A stretch of DNA of 64,000 bases from Sporopachydermia quercuum (lineage: Eukaryota; Ascomycota; Sporopachydermiomycetes; Sporopachydermiales; Sporopachydermiaceae), in contig BCGN01000011.1 of assembly GCA_001599295.1 (NCBI GenBank), positions 1-64,000 on the forward strand, read 5' to 3'. Below, piece by piece: positions 41,658 through 52,480 of the stretch. A program made the position numbers and the translations under genes. Within the stretch, counting starts at the first letter, position 1. Each line of letters starts with the position of its first letter. The notes under the pieces are model-generated. The model made no database searches. It saw only the letters and a list, made by a program, of their open reading frames with translations, and was not told where the DNA came from.

Positions 41658-43799
41658 CTATAGATCGTATTGACTGTTAGTAGTACGGCCAGCACTATCG
41701 ACTATATTATGAGCACTGTGCTGTATAGAACCATTTTTATTCATTTTCTTTCTTGCTTTCTTTGACTCTAACTCGTGCCATTCACCTTGGACCCCTTGCA
41801 AAAAATCCAATGGTTCTATTTCTGCTTTTTTGAAATACTCATGCTGCAATGCTCCTTTACAAGTCAATCTTTGCCTAGGATTCAATTTAATTAGCAAACA
41901 AGCCAAGTCATATACTTCTTCTGGTAAAATTGTTTTATACCGTTCTTCAAATTTACTCTCTAAATCGGTAACAGGTTGCACCAAGTCATACCATGGTAAC
42001 AGAGCTGCTTCGGGCCAGTCATTCACCTCTGGACTTCCCATAATTTCAAATATCACATTGATTTGTTCAATCTCATTCTGGGCATGGAAGATTGGCTTTC
42101 TAGTGAACAATTCTACAAAAAGGCACCCAATGCCCCAATCATCAACTTCTACCCCATAACGAGTTTCTCCTAAAAGAAGTTCTGGAGGTCTGTACCACAG
42201 TGTAATAACACGATTAGTGTATTCCGGCTCTGTTCCGGAGTTAGTATATGGCCTCATTCTCCTCGCCAGACCAAAATCTGTGATTTTCACTTTCCCATCA
42301 TGACTGATTAATATGTTTGACGATTTTATATCTCTATGTAAGATTTGATGATCGTGAATAAAGCTCATACCTTCAAACAGCTGTTTGGAGATATTTGCTC
42401 TATGTGAAGGTTTCAATTTGATATTCGGATGAGAGAGAATCCCTGCTAGGTCGTGATCACAGTAATCAAGAACCATGAAAGTGGCACCTCCTTCAATCAT
42501 CATTTCCAGTAGAGAGACAATATTAGGATGGCTTAATGATTGTAAGAGAGATACTTCTCTTAATGCGGTTATTGGGAAACCATCACGTTCATAATCCAGT
42601 CGCAACTTCTTTAAAGCAACCAGTTCATCAGTTTTCACATTCCGAGCTTTATAAACTTTTCCGTAGGTGCCCTCACCAACTTGTACGACTCTTTGATAAA
42701 CAGAGGACTGTCTTGATTCTATCAGTATTGATGTAAATTCTGGTAGTGCCCGATTTACTATAGGCTTTTCAGAAGATGGATGTGTCGGTGGCGCTTTAGA
42801 CGAGGAAACATTAGGAGAATTAGAAATAGATACATTAGAAGGTCCATCGCTAGCGGTACCCGATAGAAGACTGGAAACAGAAAGATTACTCTTTTTATTT
42901 CCAGCATGAGGCTTCTCATTACTCGGGCATCTATTGGTATTACCACCATTTTGCTTCTTATTGGGCTTGAAGGAAATTTTTATTTTCGATCTTTGGTCAG
43001 CAGAAACGGAATTTCCTCTGCTGGAGTCTTTTGACCATGTGCCATTGGAGGTATTCTGAATTGAAGAGTCATTAAACACAAGTTGTTTATCCTTTTGAGT
43101 AGAAGATGAGGTACTATTATCAAAACGTCTTCTCTTACTGCTTCCTGTCTCGTTTCCTACACCAAAATCGGACCTTCCTCTATTCCTTTCCCTATCTCTT
43201 TCACCATCTCGCTCCTTATATTTATCCCTTTCACGTTCCCTCTCTTTCTCTCTCTCTCTCTCTCTTTCCCTATCCCTATCCTTATCTCTATCTCTCTGAC
43301 GATCACGGTCACGATCCCTGTAATCTCTGTCCCAATCTTCTAGCCTATCATATGCTGCCTTGCCCTGACCACTAAGCAAAGCAGGCCTTCTTTCAAAATC
43401 TTTAACCCGATCTCTTCCACGAGCTCTCAAACTGTAATCGCTGGACTTTCTATGACTATTTTCACTATTTCTATGCCTCTCTTTTCGGAATTTGTTTCTT
43501 GCTCTGCCACTGATTGGTTCTTCATAGTGACTATTATGATCACGAACATAGCCTCTCTCGTAGTCCCCATCTTCCTCTCGTTCATATCCCGCTGATCCAT
43601 CTTTCGGCTCGACCCTTTCCTGGCCACGATCACTTTCTCTTTCCCAGTATTTTGATGTCTCACGATCACTTTCTCTCTTTCTCTCTACATCATCTTTTTC
43701 TCTATCTCTATCTCTATCCCGATCCTTCTCTCTGTCTCTTTCTCGATCTCTACGATCTTTATCCCATCCTTGCCGTGATTGCCTGCTTTTTGGTCCCAT
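41658..43799 (-). CDS. CTK1: CTD kinase catalytic subunit Ctk1 (CDK12 family)
   Basis: Ctk1 is the kinase of CTDK-I, which phosphorylates Ser2 of the RNA polymerase II CTD during elongation; with cyclin Ctk2 it acts in the nucleus. The product from the ATG at 43799 is 713 residues (Saccharomyces 528). Residues 1-215 are rich in RD/RE/DR dipeptides, like the RS-type head of CDK12. Residues 215-360 are Ser/Asn-rich. The kinase domain spans about 370-660: VGEGTYGKVYKARN, VALKKLRL (catalytic Lys), PITALRE in the PSTAIRE position, HRDIKSSN near 485, DFGLARRM, and TNRVITLWYRPPELLLG with the activating Thr. The frame extends upstream only to a TTG. CTG at conserved leucines shows standard decoding. 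Confidence 0.93.
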   Translation of the reverse strand: MGPKSRQSRQGWDKDRRDRERDREKDRDRDRDREKDDVERKRESDRETSKYWERESDRGQERVEPKDGSAGYEREEDGDYERGYVRDHNSHYEEPISGRARNKFRKERHRNSENSHRKSSDYSLRARGRDRVKDFERRPALLSGQGKAAYDRLEDWDRDYRDRDRDRQRDRDKDRDREREREREKERERERDKYKERDGERDRERNRGRSDFGVGNETGSSKRRRFDNSTSSSTQKDKQLVFNDSSIQNTSNGTWSKDSSRGNSVSADQRSKIKISFKPNKKQNGGNTNRCPSNEKPHAGNKKSNLSVSSLLSGTASDGPSNVSISNSPNVSSSKAPPTHPSSEKPIVNRALPEFTSILIESRQSSVYQRVVQVGEGTYGKVYKARNVKTDELVALKKLRLDYERDGFPITALREVSLLQSLSHPNIVSLLEMMIEGGATFMVLDYCDHDLAGILSHPNIKLKPSHRANISKQLFEGMSFIHDHQILHRDIKSSNILISHDGKVKITDFGLARRMRPYTNSGTEPEYTNRVITLWYRPPELLLGETRYGVEVDDWGIGCLFVELFTRKPIFHAQNEIEQINVIFEIMGSPEVNDWPEAALLPWYDLVQPVTDLESKFEERYKTILPEEVYDLACLLIKLNPRQRLTCKGALQHEYFKKAEIEPLDFLQGVQGEWHELESKKARKKMNKNGSIQHSAHNIVDSAGRTTNSQYDL

Positions 43800-45625
43800 T
43801 TCATAATACAATACTTTTTGATTAGTGTACAATTAATACAGAACGGTACCAATTTGTTGTGTAATATTGCAAGATTCAAGTATGATTTGATTNTGAGATG
43901 AGAGTTTGGATTCTGTTTAGAGGGAAGCTCGATTACTTTGTTTCACTTCAATATTTTCGTTGTTGTTAATGCATATCACATCACATGGCTTGTGCGATTG
44001 ATTATTTAGTGATGCGGTAATCAAATAAATAACATGAAAATTAAATGATTTGGTAATCATATAATTTAAATTCTGGTTTGTAGTTTACTTTTCTTCATTT
44101 TCCTTAGTATAACTTAAATTCCGACACAACCCTCGATTAGATTTCGCTCAGTTGCTAGTCACTCGAGGGGCTGAGCAGAAGAATGACGTGTCAGATGCTT
44201 ATATGCAGATTATATGAAGGTAAACGCAACAAGGATTTGATTATTCACTTTGAAACAAAACATATCATAAAACCGATAAAAATACATAAAATTCAACCCT
44301 TGTATCAGTACGTACTGGTTATCCACTTCTCGTTCCTGGAATTTTACAAACAATATAGGTTTTATCATGAAATCAATGATATCATTCAATGTTGAAGGGG
44401 TACTTGACTTTTGATAATAAGCTCGATCGTTCAAGCTTGAAGAATATACGTAATATCCAATTGGGAATTAGAATTAGAATCTTACTTAAACTTAAGATAT
44501 TGAATACACGCTAAACTTTATGGGCAATGGAATTACCACTGATTGATCTCTGATATCAAAACAGCGAGGTGCCAGATGAAGTGTCACAAGTGACGATTCT
44601 ATTATGCACGAGAGACAGAGGAGGAAGAAGAGATCTCCCAAACTCGAAACAGTAACAATCATGCAGTAATTACAGATAGAACTGATGGAATCGATAGTAG
44701 AGTTTAAATCTCAAGATCATCTGGAGCTATTGTTCTTTGTATGCGTTACATCATCATGTAGATGATATAGTTGAACTTGATTCAATGAGACGAGACACAA
44801 AAGAAGGGACTGAAATTATTTTATCATTTATTTTACGGCTCATCTATTCTGAACGATCGTTTGTCAGTCATCTTTGCTGACTGCAGTGAGTCAATCCAGT
44901 GATTTATTGTTAACTTAACATGTTCCTCTTCTACCTTTAATTATACTTTGTTTTCGAGAAGCAATTTTCTCTGTTGATAAAATTGCTTGAAAAGCCATAT
45001 GTTGATAGTAGTGGAAATAATTTGTTCTCTTTTGAAATGTTTTTTTTTTATTACAATCTGACCAGGACTTAATTGATTTTAAGAGAGAAAATATCAGCTG
45101 ATAGAAATGATAAATAAGAAGTGAAGCTTCAGGGATTTAGATTTACATTTTATATCATAGTAGACTAGAAAACATTTTACGAAGTCACATCTTTTGAAAG
45201 TAATTAACATAATTGTCTTTGGTACAAGGATATATGTTTGTTTGGTAGGACTGAATGAAAACAATCAGGTACAAGTGAATATTAACATGATAACAAAACA
45301 GTAGAAGGATGGAACACTCGAAATAAATGAATGCATTTGCATACGTTGGCTTAGTCAAATTACTAAGCAACGAGAGTTCAACCTTTAGAAATCATCAAGG
45401 ACAAAAGTAGTTAAGATATTNTAGATTAAAGTGGGAGGAACAGAATACTGGTAAGCACCCTAACCAACTGTCTAATTAATTACTTCCAAAGTTACTAAGA
45501 AACTGTTGACTTCATTTCTAACAAATAACTCTTACTTTCTACAGTTCATACAAACATATGACTATAACTGAACCAATAAACCAATCATTAAACTTTCATT
45601 AAATACTCTCTCTGCATATCATCTT
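43800..45625. other. 1.8-kb intergenic region
   Basis: CTK1 promoter plus the 3' flank of the MNN4-like gene. Two ambiguous bases are at 43893 and 45421. Overlapping frames on both strands around 44183-44434 and a 61-codon frame at 45185-45370 have no family signal. I see no gene here. Confidence 0.45.
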
Positions 45626-47668
45626 CTAATAATTACCAGTTCCACGTACATCCCAGGACTTGAAAACATCAATAAATATATCCTTATTAACAACACCAAA
45701 CTGTTTCAAATACTCTGAAGGATCTTCGCCGTCTCTTACTGCTATAACCTCCTTATTATGAGCTTCTACCAGCGGCCTGTAATCATTCCATAAATTCCAA
45801 AGGAAAGTATTGTTGCATGCCCCACCTATTAGTTCCAGTTGACCGGAAGTCTGATTCCAAATATCATAATTCTCTCTATACCATTTCATTCTTTCAGGTT
45901 CACATTCATTATCTTGAATCCACATTTGAATATCAGGATAATAGGTATTAGTTTTGATTCTAAATCTCTCAAACACTCCCTTACCATATTTATTCTCCAA
46001 TATTCTATCAATATTCTTGAAAATATACGTATGAGTTCCTTCAAAAAGCGTTTTCCTCATTGGGAACATTTCTTCAGCTAACATCCAATTATCCCAATTA
46101 TCATTGATTGTAACTTTTTTTCTTCTCTCCTCCTCATCAGTAATACCTGACTTTTCAAAAAGCCAGTCAGGAGGATTATCTTTAATACTCAACGATGAAA
46201 TATCAATGAAAATACCAGTTCTAATATCCACTAATCTTGCATCCATTCTATCCCATGTCCTTGGGGAGTAAATATACCTTGGATTAACGGTCAAATAGAA
46301 AACTCCATCACCAAACTCAGGGTTTTCAATTATCAATGTTCTATTGAACTCTTTGCCTAGCCTATGCATATCTTGAATTGGCATTTGAGCATCAATATCT
46401 TCATCAAATCTATGATTACAGCCATTTAATTTCCAGCCAATGATATTACCACCCCATATCCAAAATCTAAGATCGTTGCTGTAAGCAAACTGTGAGAAAG
46501 CTCTGATCAAATGATGAACAACCCTGTGATTGGTATTACTTGAGGTCAAGTCTTTATACCAAGGATACATCATATGCAACGCATGTTCTATGGAATCATA
46601 CTCAATATGTGTATCAGGAAAGAAATAAAATCCATAATCAGCAGTTTTCTCAACAAAATCTTGCAAGTGAATACCATACAATTGAGATTCTTCATCATTT
46701 GATCTTAATAACTTTTGAAGCTCAACTTCCTTATCCCAAACGAATCTTCCTGGTTCAAAAGCAAAACTATCAGGGATCAAATTATCCCATTCTATTGTTG
46801 GTTTGTTCAGTGAGGATGCCACTTGATCTAATTCTTCTAACTCACTATGACTGTTCAGGTCAATCAAACCTGCTTTTTTAAGTTTCCTAGACGTTCTATT
46901 GCCATCATGATACATATTCCATAATTCATCTTCAGTATAAACGGTAGGTTCAGGATCAACACTAACCATATATGATCTTTCTTTCGATAAGATGAAAATT
47001 CTCTCGGGGTTCTCCACGTATCTTCTAATGGCAATTCTACCTCTCAAGTTCTGCAACTGGGATGCAACAGTATCACGTGTGCCATAAAAAGTGCTTCTCA
47101 GCTTTGGCTGGTTCAAAGAAGGCAGATCATTGTTTTCATTGATCAATGCATAATTAATCATTTCGTTATATACATTAGCCTCACCAAGGTCTAACCAGTT
47201 TTGCCAATCAAATTTAACTGTCAGATCAGTCGGATCATATTCTTCTGCATCATTTGAGTTGGCATAGTCATTTCTGCCTTGTACCACTGTCAGTTTCTGT
47301 TTGTATACATTCGTTAATTGTCTAACAATAACTGCCGAAGGTAACCTCGGATCGTTCTTTTTCAATAAGTTGTATCCATTTACATCATTATAATCAGCAA
47401 AAGCTGGTGAGAAGTCCAACAATGTATCTCGTGAGAAGAACCTTACATCGTCTACGGTTTCTCTGAAAAGAGATATTTCTGGCAGTCTCTCGACATAGTG
47501 TATTAGTTTCGATGAAGTATCTGTTTGTAACCATAAAATGAATTTGAATACCAGCAGGTAAGCAGTTATGGACACCAATGACTTCCAATGANATTTTATC
47601 AATAGGGGAATTTTTGAACGCAAATCGGGCGTTCTAAATTCTTGTGTTATAGTATGCAGAGCGATCAT
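45626..47668 (-). CDS. Mnn4-like mannosylphosphate transfer protein (LicD/fukutin family)
   Basis: The 680-residue type II Golgi protein belongs to the Mnn4 group, needed for adding mannosylphosphate to N-glycans of the cell wall. A membrane segment lies at about residues 32-47 (ITAYLLVFKFILWL). The LicD-type catalytic region is at about 395-560: FWIWGGNIIGWKLNGCNHRF followed by DEDIDAQMPIQDM, where the Asp residues bind metal. Later blocks are PRTWDRMDARLVDIRTGIFI and WMLAEEMFPMRKTLFEG. The Lys/Glu repeat tail of Saccharomyces Mnn4 (1178 residues) is absent; this one ends NKDIFIDVFKSWDVRGTGNY. One ambiguous base (47592) is in codon 26. Mnn14 is an equally possible name. Confidence 0.85.
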   Translation of the reverse strand: MIALHTITQEFRTPDLRSKIPLLIKXHWKSLVSITAYLLVFKFILWLQTDTSSKLIHYVERLPEISLFRETVDDVRFFSRDTLLDFSPAFADYNDVNGYNLLKKNDPRLPSAVIVRQLTNVYKQKLTVVQGRNDYANSNDAEEYDPTDLTVKFDWQNWLDLGEANVYNEMINYALINENNDLPSLNQPKLRSTFYGTRDTVASQLQNLRGRIAIRRYVENPERIFILSKERSYMVSVDPEPTVYTEDELWNMYHDGNRTSRKLKKAGLIDLNSHSELEELDQVASSLNKPTIEWDNLIPDSFAFEPGRFVWDKEVELQKLLRSNDEESQLYGIHLQDFVEKTADYGFYFFPDTHIEYDSIEHALHMMYPWYKDLTSSNTNHRVVHHLIRAFSQFAYSNDLRFWIWGGNIIGWKLNGCNHRFDEDIDAQMPIQDMHRLGKEFNRTLIIENPEFGDGVFYLTVNPRYIYSPRTWDRMDARLVDIRTGIFIDISSLSIKDNPPDWLFEKSGITDEEERRKKVTINDNWDNWMLAEEMFPMRKTLFEGTHTYIFKNIDRILENKYGKGVFERFRIKTNTYYPDIQMWIQDNECEPERMKWYRENYDIWNQTSGQLELIGGACNNTFLWNLWNDYRPLVEAHNKEVIAVRDGEDPSEYLKQFGVVNKDIFIDVFKSWDVRGTGNY

Positions 47669-48187
47669 ATTGGAGTGAGTTATTACATGAATAAAGGTAT
47701 CGTTGGATATGTATATATCTTGTCAAGAGAAATATATCCTGCAGAATGTATCGATAAACTGAGAAGTAGGTAACAGAAGAGAAGCAAAGCAAAGATAGAA
47801 AAAATGGAAAAAAAAAATAGAGTATAAGACTTACATCCGTACAGAATCTATGGAACAAACCTTATTCAAAACCTTTTTTTTGAATAAGGTTTGTTTAAAA
47901 GTTTATGCCAATTTAATGTTTGTTATTAGGTCCAAATATGTGCTATTCTTAAGTTAGGGTTTCCGTATATAATTACTTATTTAGTTTTAAGTAAAGATGT
48001 TCGTTTTGAAGCACTCCGTCGATTGACTGTACTATCTTAAGAAAATCTATGAAGTTAATGAATTGTTAAGGAAAGGATTGTTAAAGAAAGGGATTCGAAG
48101 CACTAAGTACTAATTAAATGTTACTATTCAGCTGTATTCACATACATGATGGATGGACTATTCAATCAAACGAGTTAGGAAAGATAC
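47669..48187. other. Intergenic region with a perfect hairpin
   Basis: Upstream of the MNN4-like gene and downstream of the TMN3-like gene. Its main feature is the 17-bp stem at 47854-47895; the rest is AT-rich. Confidence 0.6.
47854..47895. repeat. Perfect 17-bp inverted repeat
   Basis: Arms 47854-47870 (AACAAACCTTATTCAAA) and 47879-47895 are exact reverse complements with an 8-base loop (ACCTTTTT). It lies about 190 bp upstream of the MNN4-like start. It could fold in the 5' leader RNA, or it could be a cruciform or a small copy-and-invert event. Confidence 0.9.
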
Positions 48188-50233
48188 CTACTCTCTAACC
48201 AACCGAATTTTCAGCTTAAATATAGGAATAGTAAAATAACTAACCCAACATGCTAATGCAACATTAACGACCTCATGTATTACTATCATTGTTATTAGTA
48301 TTGCAGTTAAGTGAACACCATTTGCATAACCATACGCTAGCTTGCCGTCGTTTCCCACACCACCAGTTGCATTCACAATATTCCACCCATGTAAAATATC
48401 ACGATAGACCAGTAGATCCACTATTAATGTCGTTATAATCACAATTATGAGGAACTTGATCTCATTAACTTTCCTTGCTATGATTTGAAAGTTAACTAGC
48501 TGTATACCTAAATAAATGAGAAATCCATATAAAAAGTCTTTAGGCATGTTCACTAACTCTGTATTGAAGAATAATGTAGTTAAAAATTTGGAAATTGGCA
48601 GTTGCAGGGGATACAATGGAATCAACACTGCTAAAGATGTTATCAGTATTAAATTCACTGTGTTGATTGAAATGGCTGATGATAACTTTGAGTCCTGTCT
48701 AGTATTATACTTGATATCCCTTGGTGTATCCGTAGAAGCGATAGAATCTTCCAATTCCGTATCCAAACTCTCAGTTTTATCACTGGTCCTAACATAGCCA
48801 TTATAACCGTAATGTCCAACTAATTTGATTACCATATATCCTGAAATAATCGATGGTATTATCAGAAATAACATTAGTTCGAGCATCAACAGCATCAGCC
48901 GCGTGAATGATATATTATGTTCAACCGTATCAAATAAGAAAAGAATAAACAATGTAAATACACATATTATAAGCATTGATCCTATCAATATATGAAGAGG
49001 ATTTTGTTTCAAAGCTTTTGCTGAGACGGCTGAAAATATTCCGAACATACTTGATGATAGAAAACTGCATAATCCAATCCAATATGTAAAGCCACTGTTA
49101 TCATTGAATTCATTCAAAAATGAAGATGACAATGCCCAAACAATGAAATAATTTCCAATAATGAATAATATTGAAAAACCCAACAATAAAATTTTCTCGT
49201 AATTGGAGTAGGGGTTGATACCCCAGGAAGATTTATTAATTAATTTATCTTCTTTTTCAAAATTCAGGACAACAAGAAACAAACCAATTGGTGATAGTAT
49301 TGACAACAATCCAATGCACCATTTATCTTTTGCACTATGTCTCGGGAATGATTTTGATAAATCCAATTTCGAGGCACCAATTAAATTACTTCGCTCATCA
49401 TTGATTGCAAGGTAGTCGGCTCCAAAATACATTTTGACCGTTGTGTCTTTGCTTTCGGATAAGTAAACTTGGCCTAAAGAGCTTTTGCCTTTAGGTAATA
49501 TACGAGTGGTTTTCGAACTGAGAGCATTGGCATTAATTTGAGTAATTTTAAATTTTCGAGGATGTTCTTGCGTGAATTGGGCTTCATACAAAACGTAGAT
49601 CTGAATATAGTTGTTGAATACTACTCTATTGAATTCATCAACTGATCCCAAGGGTATACCTTGTGTCACTATGAAATCCTGATTCTCAGTTTTCGTTGCA
49701 GTTGCCCATGTGGCTGCATAGTTAATTGGGAGCCCGTCAGCGTAGAAATAATAGCCATATCCTTTCCTAATCAATTCATTGATAAATTTTCCTTCTTCTG
49801 GAGAGAACGTTAAATCAAAACCTTCTTCATCAATGCCGTTGTGGAACATCTTCATAAGATAAGGTGTCATGACGAGCTTATTATTACTTAGAAACAATGA
49901 ATAGTAATCCTTCTCATACACTTTCGTTAAGTTCGGATATATATCAGAGATTCTATTTGCCGGCAAATGCAACTTTTCGTCATAGTAGTCGAATGTCTTC
50001 AAAGAAAGATCTTTACCGGTAGCGACTCCTCTTGGTTTAATTCTATCAGCGTAGATTGGTATTACATTTAGTTCGTCGTATATCATAGGCCATTTCTCCT
50101 TATGATAAAAATTTAGATTTAAGAAAAAGTGCTTTTCAACTACTGATGTGAATGAGAATGCTAGCAGGAGAATCAATATAGGAAGCACTACAAGGAATAG
50201 CTTCAACTTAGTCCGCAGTAGTTGTTGAAACAT
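48188..50233 (-). CDS. TMN3: TM9-superfamily (EMP70-like) membrane protein, Tmn3-like
   Basis: This 681-residue protein is a nonaspanin of the TM9 family, endosome/Golgi membrane proteins linked to cargo sorting, adhesion and copper handling. The N-terminus is a signal sequence/anchor (about residues 9-28), followed by a lumenal domain. There, GKFINELIRKGYGYYFYADG with the following LP matches the Tmn3 block FINTLIKSGF-x-DGLP, and GIPLGSVDEFNRVVFNNYIQ matches the G-x-NNHY block. About nine membrane helices follow from residue 305 to the end. Length fits Tmn3 (706) and not Emp70 with its longer consensus. The sequence is divergent, and the usual C-terminal ER/Golgi signals are not obvious (end KLKIRLVRE). 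Confidence 0.75.
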   Translation of the reverse strand: MFQQLLRTKLKLFLVVLPILILLLAFSFTSVVEKHFFLNLNFYHKEKWPMIYDELNVIPIYADRIKPRGVATGKDLSLKTFDYYDEKLHLPANRISDIYPNLTKVYEKDYYSLFLSNNKLVMTPYLMKMFHNGIDEEGFDLTFSPEEGKFINELIRKGYGYYFYADGLPINYAATWATATKTENQDFIVTQGIPLGSVDEFNRVVFNNYIQIYVLYEAQFTQEHPRKFKITQINANALSSKTTRILPKGKSSLGQVYLSESKDTTVKMYFGADYLAINDERSNLIGASKLDLSKSFPRHSAKDKWCIGLLSILSPIGLFLVVLNFEKEDKLINKSSWGINPYSNYEKILLLGFSILFIIGNYFIVWALSSSFLNEFNDNSGFTYWIGLCSFLSSSMFGIFSAVSAKALKQNPLHILIGSMLIICVFTLFILFLFDTVEHNISFTRLMLLMLELMLFLIIPSIISGYMVIKLVGHYGYNGYVRTSDKTESLDTELEDSIASTDTPRDIKYNTRQDSKLSSAISINTVNLILITSLAVLIPLYPLQLPISKFLTTLFFNTELVNMPKDFLYGFLIYLGIQLVNFQIIARKVNEIKFLIIVIITTLIVDLLVYRDILHGWNIVNATGGVGNDGKLAYGYANGVHLTAILITMIVIHEVVNVALACWVSYFTIPIFKLKIRLVRE

Positions 50234-51199
50234 GATTCAAGATGGCGCTTGCTACGATATTAGATTTTAATGTTCAAGCTGTGCCAATTTGTAAATCCAA
50301 CATATATGGATGGAATCATCTCAATGATTTTTCATAGATTTTTCTAGGAGCGTATTCTTATATTTGTTTTAAAAAGTCATGAAAAAAATTTGATTATTCG
50401 TAGATTGGAAAGAAACAGGAAAAGAACAGAAAACGCTTAGAATCATTATACATAACAATAAAAAAAAGTTAAGTACATATATAAAGTTATAGAAATAATA
50501 TTACAAATTATTACACACCCCCCTAAGAATCCTTTCGCTGAAACATTATAAAGTTAATGCATACAAATTTCTTAGTTATACTTACTATTTACTTGGCTTC
50601 TTAGAACTGATACAAAGATAATAGAAATAAACGAATGAAACAATAAATTAACAGCAGCTAGATAGATTTGAAGAAGATAGATAAGGGAAGTAAAAAAGGA
50701 ACTGTTTAGTATAGTGATAACAGTTCTGTTCCTGATTGATTAGACTTTCGAGATAAGTAAGGTTCGAAGTACAATTTCCTCTCCAGGAGATAAATACAAA
50801 ATTGGAATAACAAATCAGGAACCATTTTTAAGCTTACAGCAAATGAAACAGGTAAAGAATATACGGAAACAACAGTTTTTCTTTATTCAACACTCAGTCA
50901 AAAGACACCTGGAGTATATGCTGGTTTTGGTGCTTAGTTTGTTTAACATGTTCACAATAATACAAAATCTTAGTCGCATGAGCACTTTCCTGTTTAAATT
51001 GACTGTTTCTAATTAACTCCCAGCAATTTCATCAAAATAGTCTCTGTATCAAAGTAAACCAATCAGTTCAGTGAACCCCGGCTTCTTGAGCATTAGTTAG
51101 CTAGAGAAATACAGTTAGAATGACTACTTGGTTCATCATACATACTTACAGATTATAAGAAATTTATTAGAGTGAAGGTTATATTTCAGTTTGAAGAAT

Positions 51200-51240
51200 T
51201 CAATACTTGACTAACACTTGACCAACACTTGACCAACACC
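51200..51240. repeat. Short 12-bp tandem repeat
   Basis: Three near-perfect ACACTTGACCA units (the first has CTAAC for CCAAC) in the TMN3 upstream region. Confidence 0.75.
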
Positions 51241-51806
51241 TACATCTGATGCACAATCAAAACTTGGAGATCTACAAGCTCTCTAGAGGATCATGTTGAG
51301 CTGTGTTCCAATCATCTTGACCGTGTAGTAATATTGGAATTTGTACCATTTTAAATGGAGCTTTATGTGCTGAATCTTAATCAATTCTTTATTAGGAGTT
51401 TACGTTTAAGTTGATGCATCTTGCAGGTAGTTAATTCTGACACTATGATTTATTAGGATAGCGTGATCAGTTATTTCAGCTAATCAAGCAAAGCTGAGAT
51501 TGAATCAGGATGCAAACTTTTCAAAGTTATAAATCTTACTTATTAGAGTAAGATCGTTAAATGTAGATCAAAGTTATATTTGATGTCTGTTCAAAGAACG
51601 GAATCACAAAAAGCGGAATGTTATTAGGGAATGAAAGTAACTTTGCAAGAGAATTTGAAGCGAGCCGCTCTTTTTTTATTTTATTTTATATATGACAACT
51701 ATAATAGATAATTGTAAGGAGAAATAATGTTTTATGATACTTTTATGCATAATTACACATTATCATCTTGTGAAATAGGTCAAGGTCTCCTCATCGCTAC
51801 CGAACT

Positions 51807-52082
51807 ATGGCTACGAAGAATCAAGAAGAGAAACTTAATGAAAGAATAAAGCAGTACTAAGAAAAAGAAGATGCAGCAGCAGAAAGTTTAATTAATCGTA
51901 GAGTTAGTAATAAATTAACTGTTTAATAGACAACGAAACTTCTCGACGAGCTTAAGAAAGCCAAATTAAGGAAAAGAAATCAAGACAACCGACTTGGAAG
52001 AAACGTTAGTAATAGATTGCAACCCCTAATCGCTAAGAAAATAGATATCGATATATACTACAGAATGTTAATAAATATGTAG
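51807..52082 (+). pseudogene. Coding-like segment interrupted by stop codons, unknown family
   Basis: From an ATG at 51807 one frame stays protein-like for about 91 codons, apart from three internal stops. The text is Lys/Glu/Arg/Asn-rich (NQEEKLNERIKQ, EDAAAESLINRRVSNKL, LLDELKKAKLRKRNQDNRLG) and contains a similar motif twice (RRVSNKL and RNVSNRL). It may be a decayed host gene, a small gene with unrecognised introns, or chance in A-rich sequence. No family is recognised. Confidence 0.25.
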
Positions 52083-52480
52083 TTTACATTTATCCCACAA
52101 TCCTCTTGTATGACAAAAACATATCTCAGATTACGTAATCGATGATCATACTTCAAACGATTACGTAATCAAATAGACCTTCTTAGTTATGAATGAGTGA
52201 ATCATGTTGATGTTGATGAATGATTTCGAACAAACTAAGTATTTTCAGCACACATTCGCGTCTTGCAGCTGTATACAATATGCTTGAAGCTTCTGATGCA
52301 TTCATTTTCATTGACGGTTTATGGAGAAATTACTAGTGTAATCCCCTCATTGACGCATATGATATTTCTATGTAGTATCTCATTTTTGACATGACTACAG
52401 TGCATCTCTACTTCTTAAATCCTATATTTCATCTAGATATTTATTAATACTGTAATTCGTCAGTTGCTTGATCAACAAAC

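Larger units (their letters stand above)
50234..52480. other. 2.2-kb intergenic region
   Basis: The stretch holds the TMN3 promoter side and the YEA4 3' side. Seen in it: a C-run near 50517-50524, a 12-bp period repeat (ACACTTGACCAA) at about 51200-51240, a PAC-type CTCATCGC near 51790, and the interrupted coding-like segment at 51807-52082. No intact gene is supported. Confidence 0.45.
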
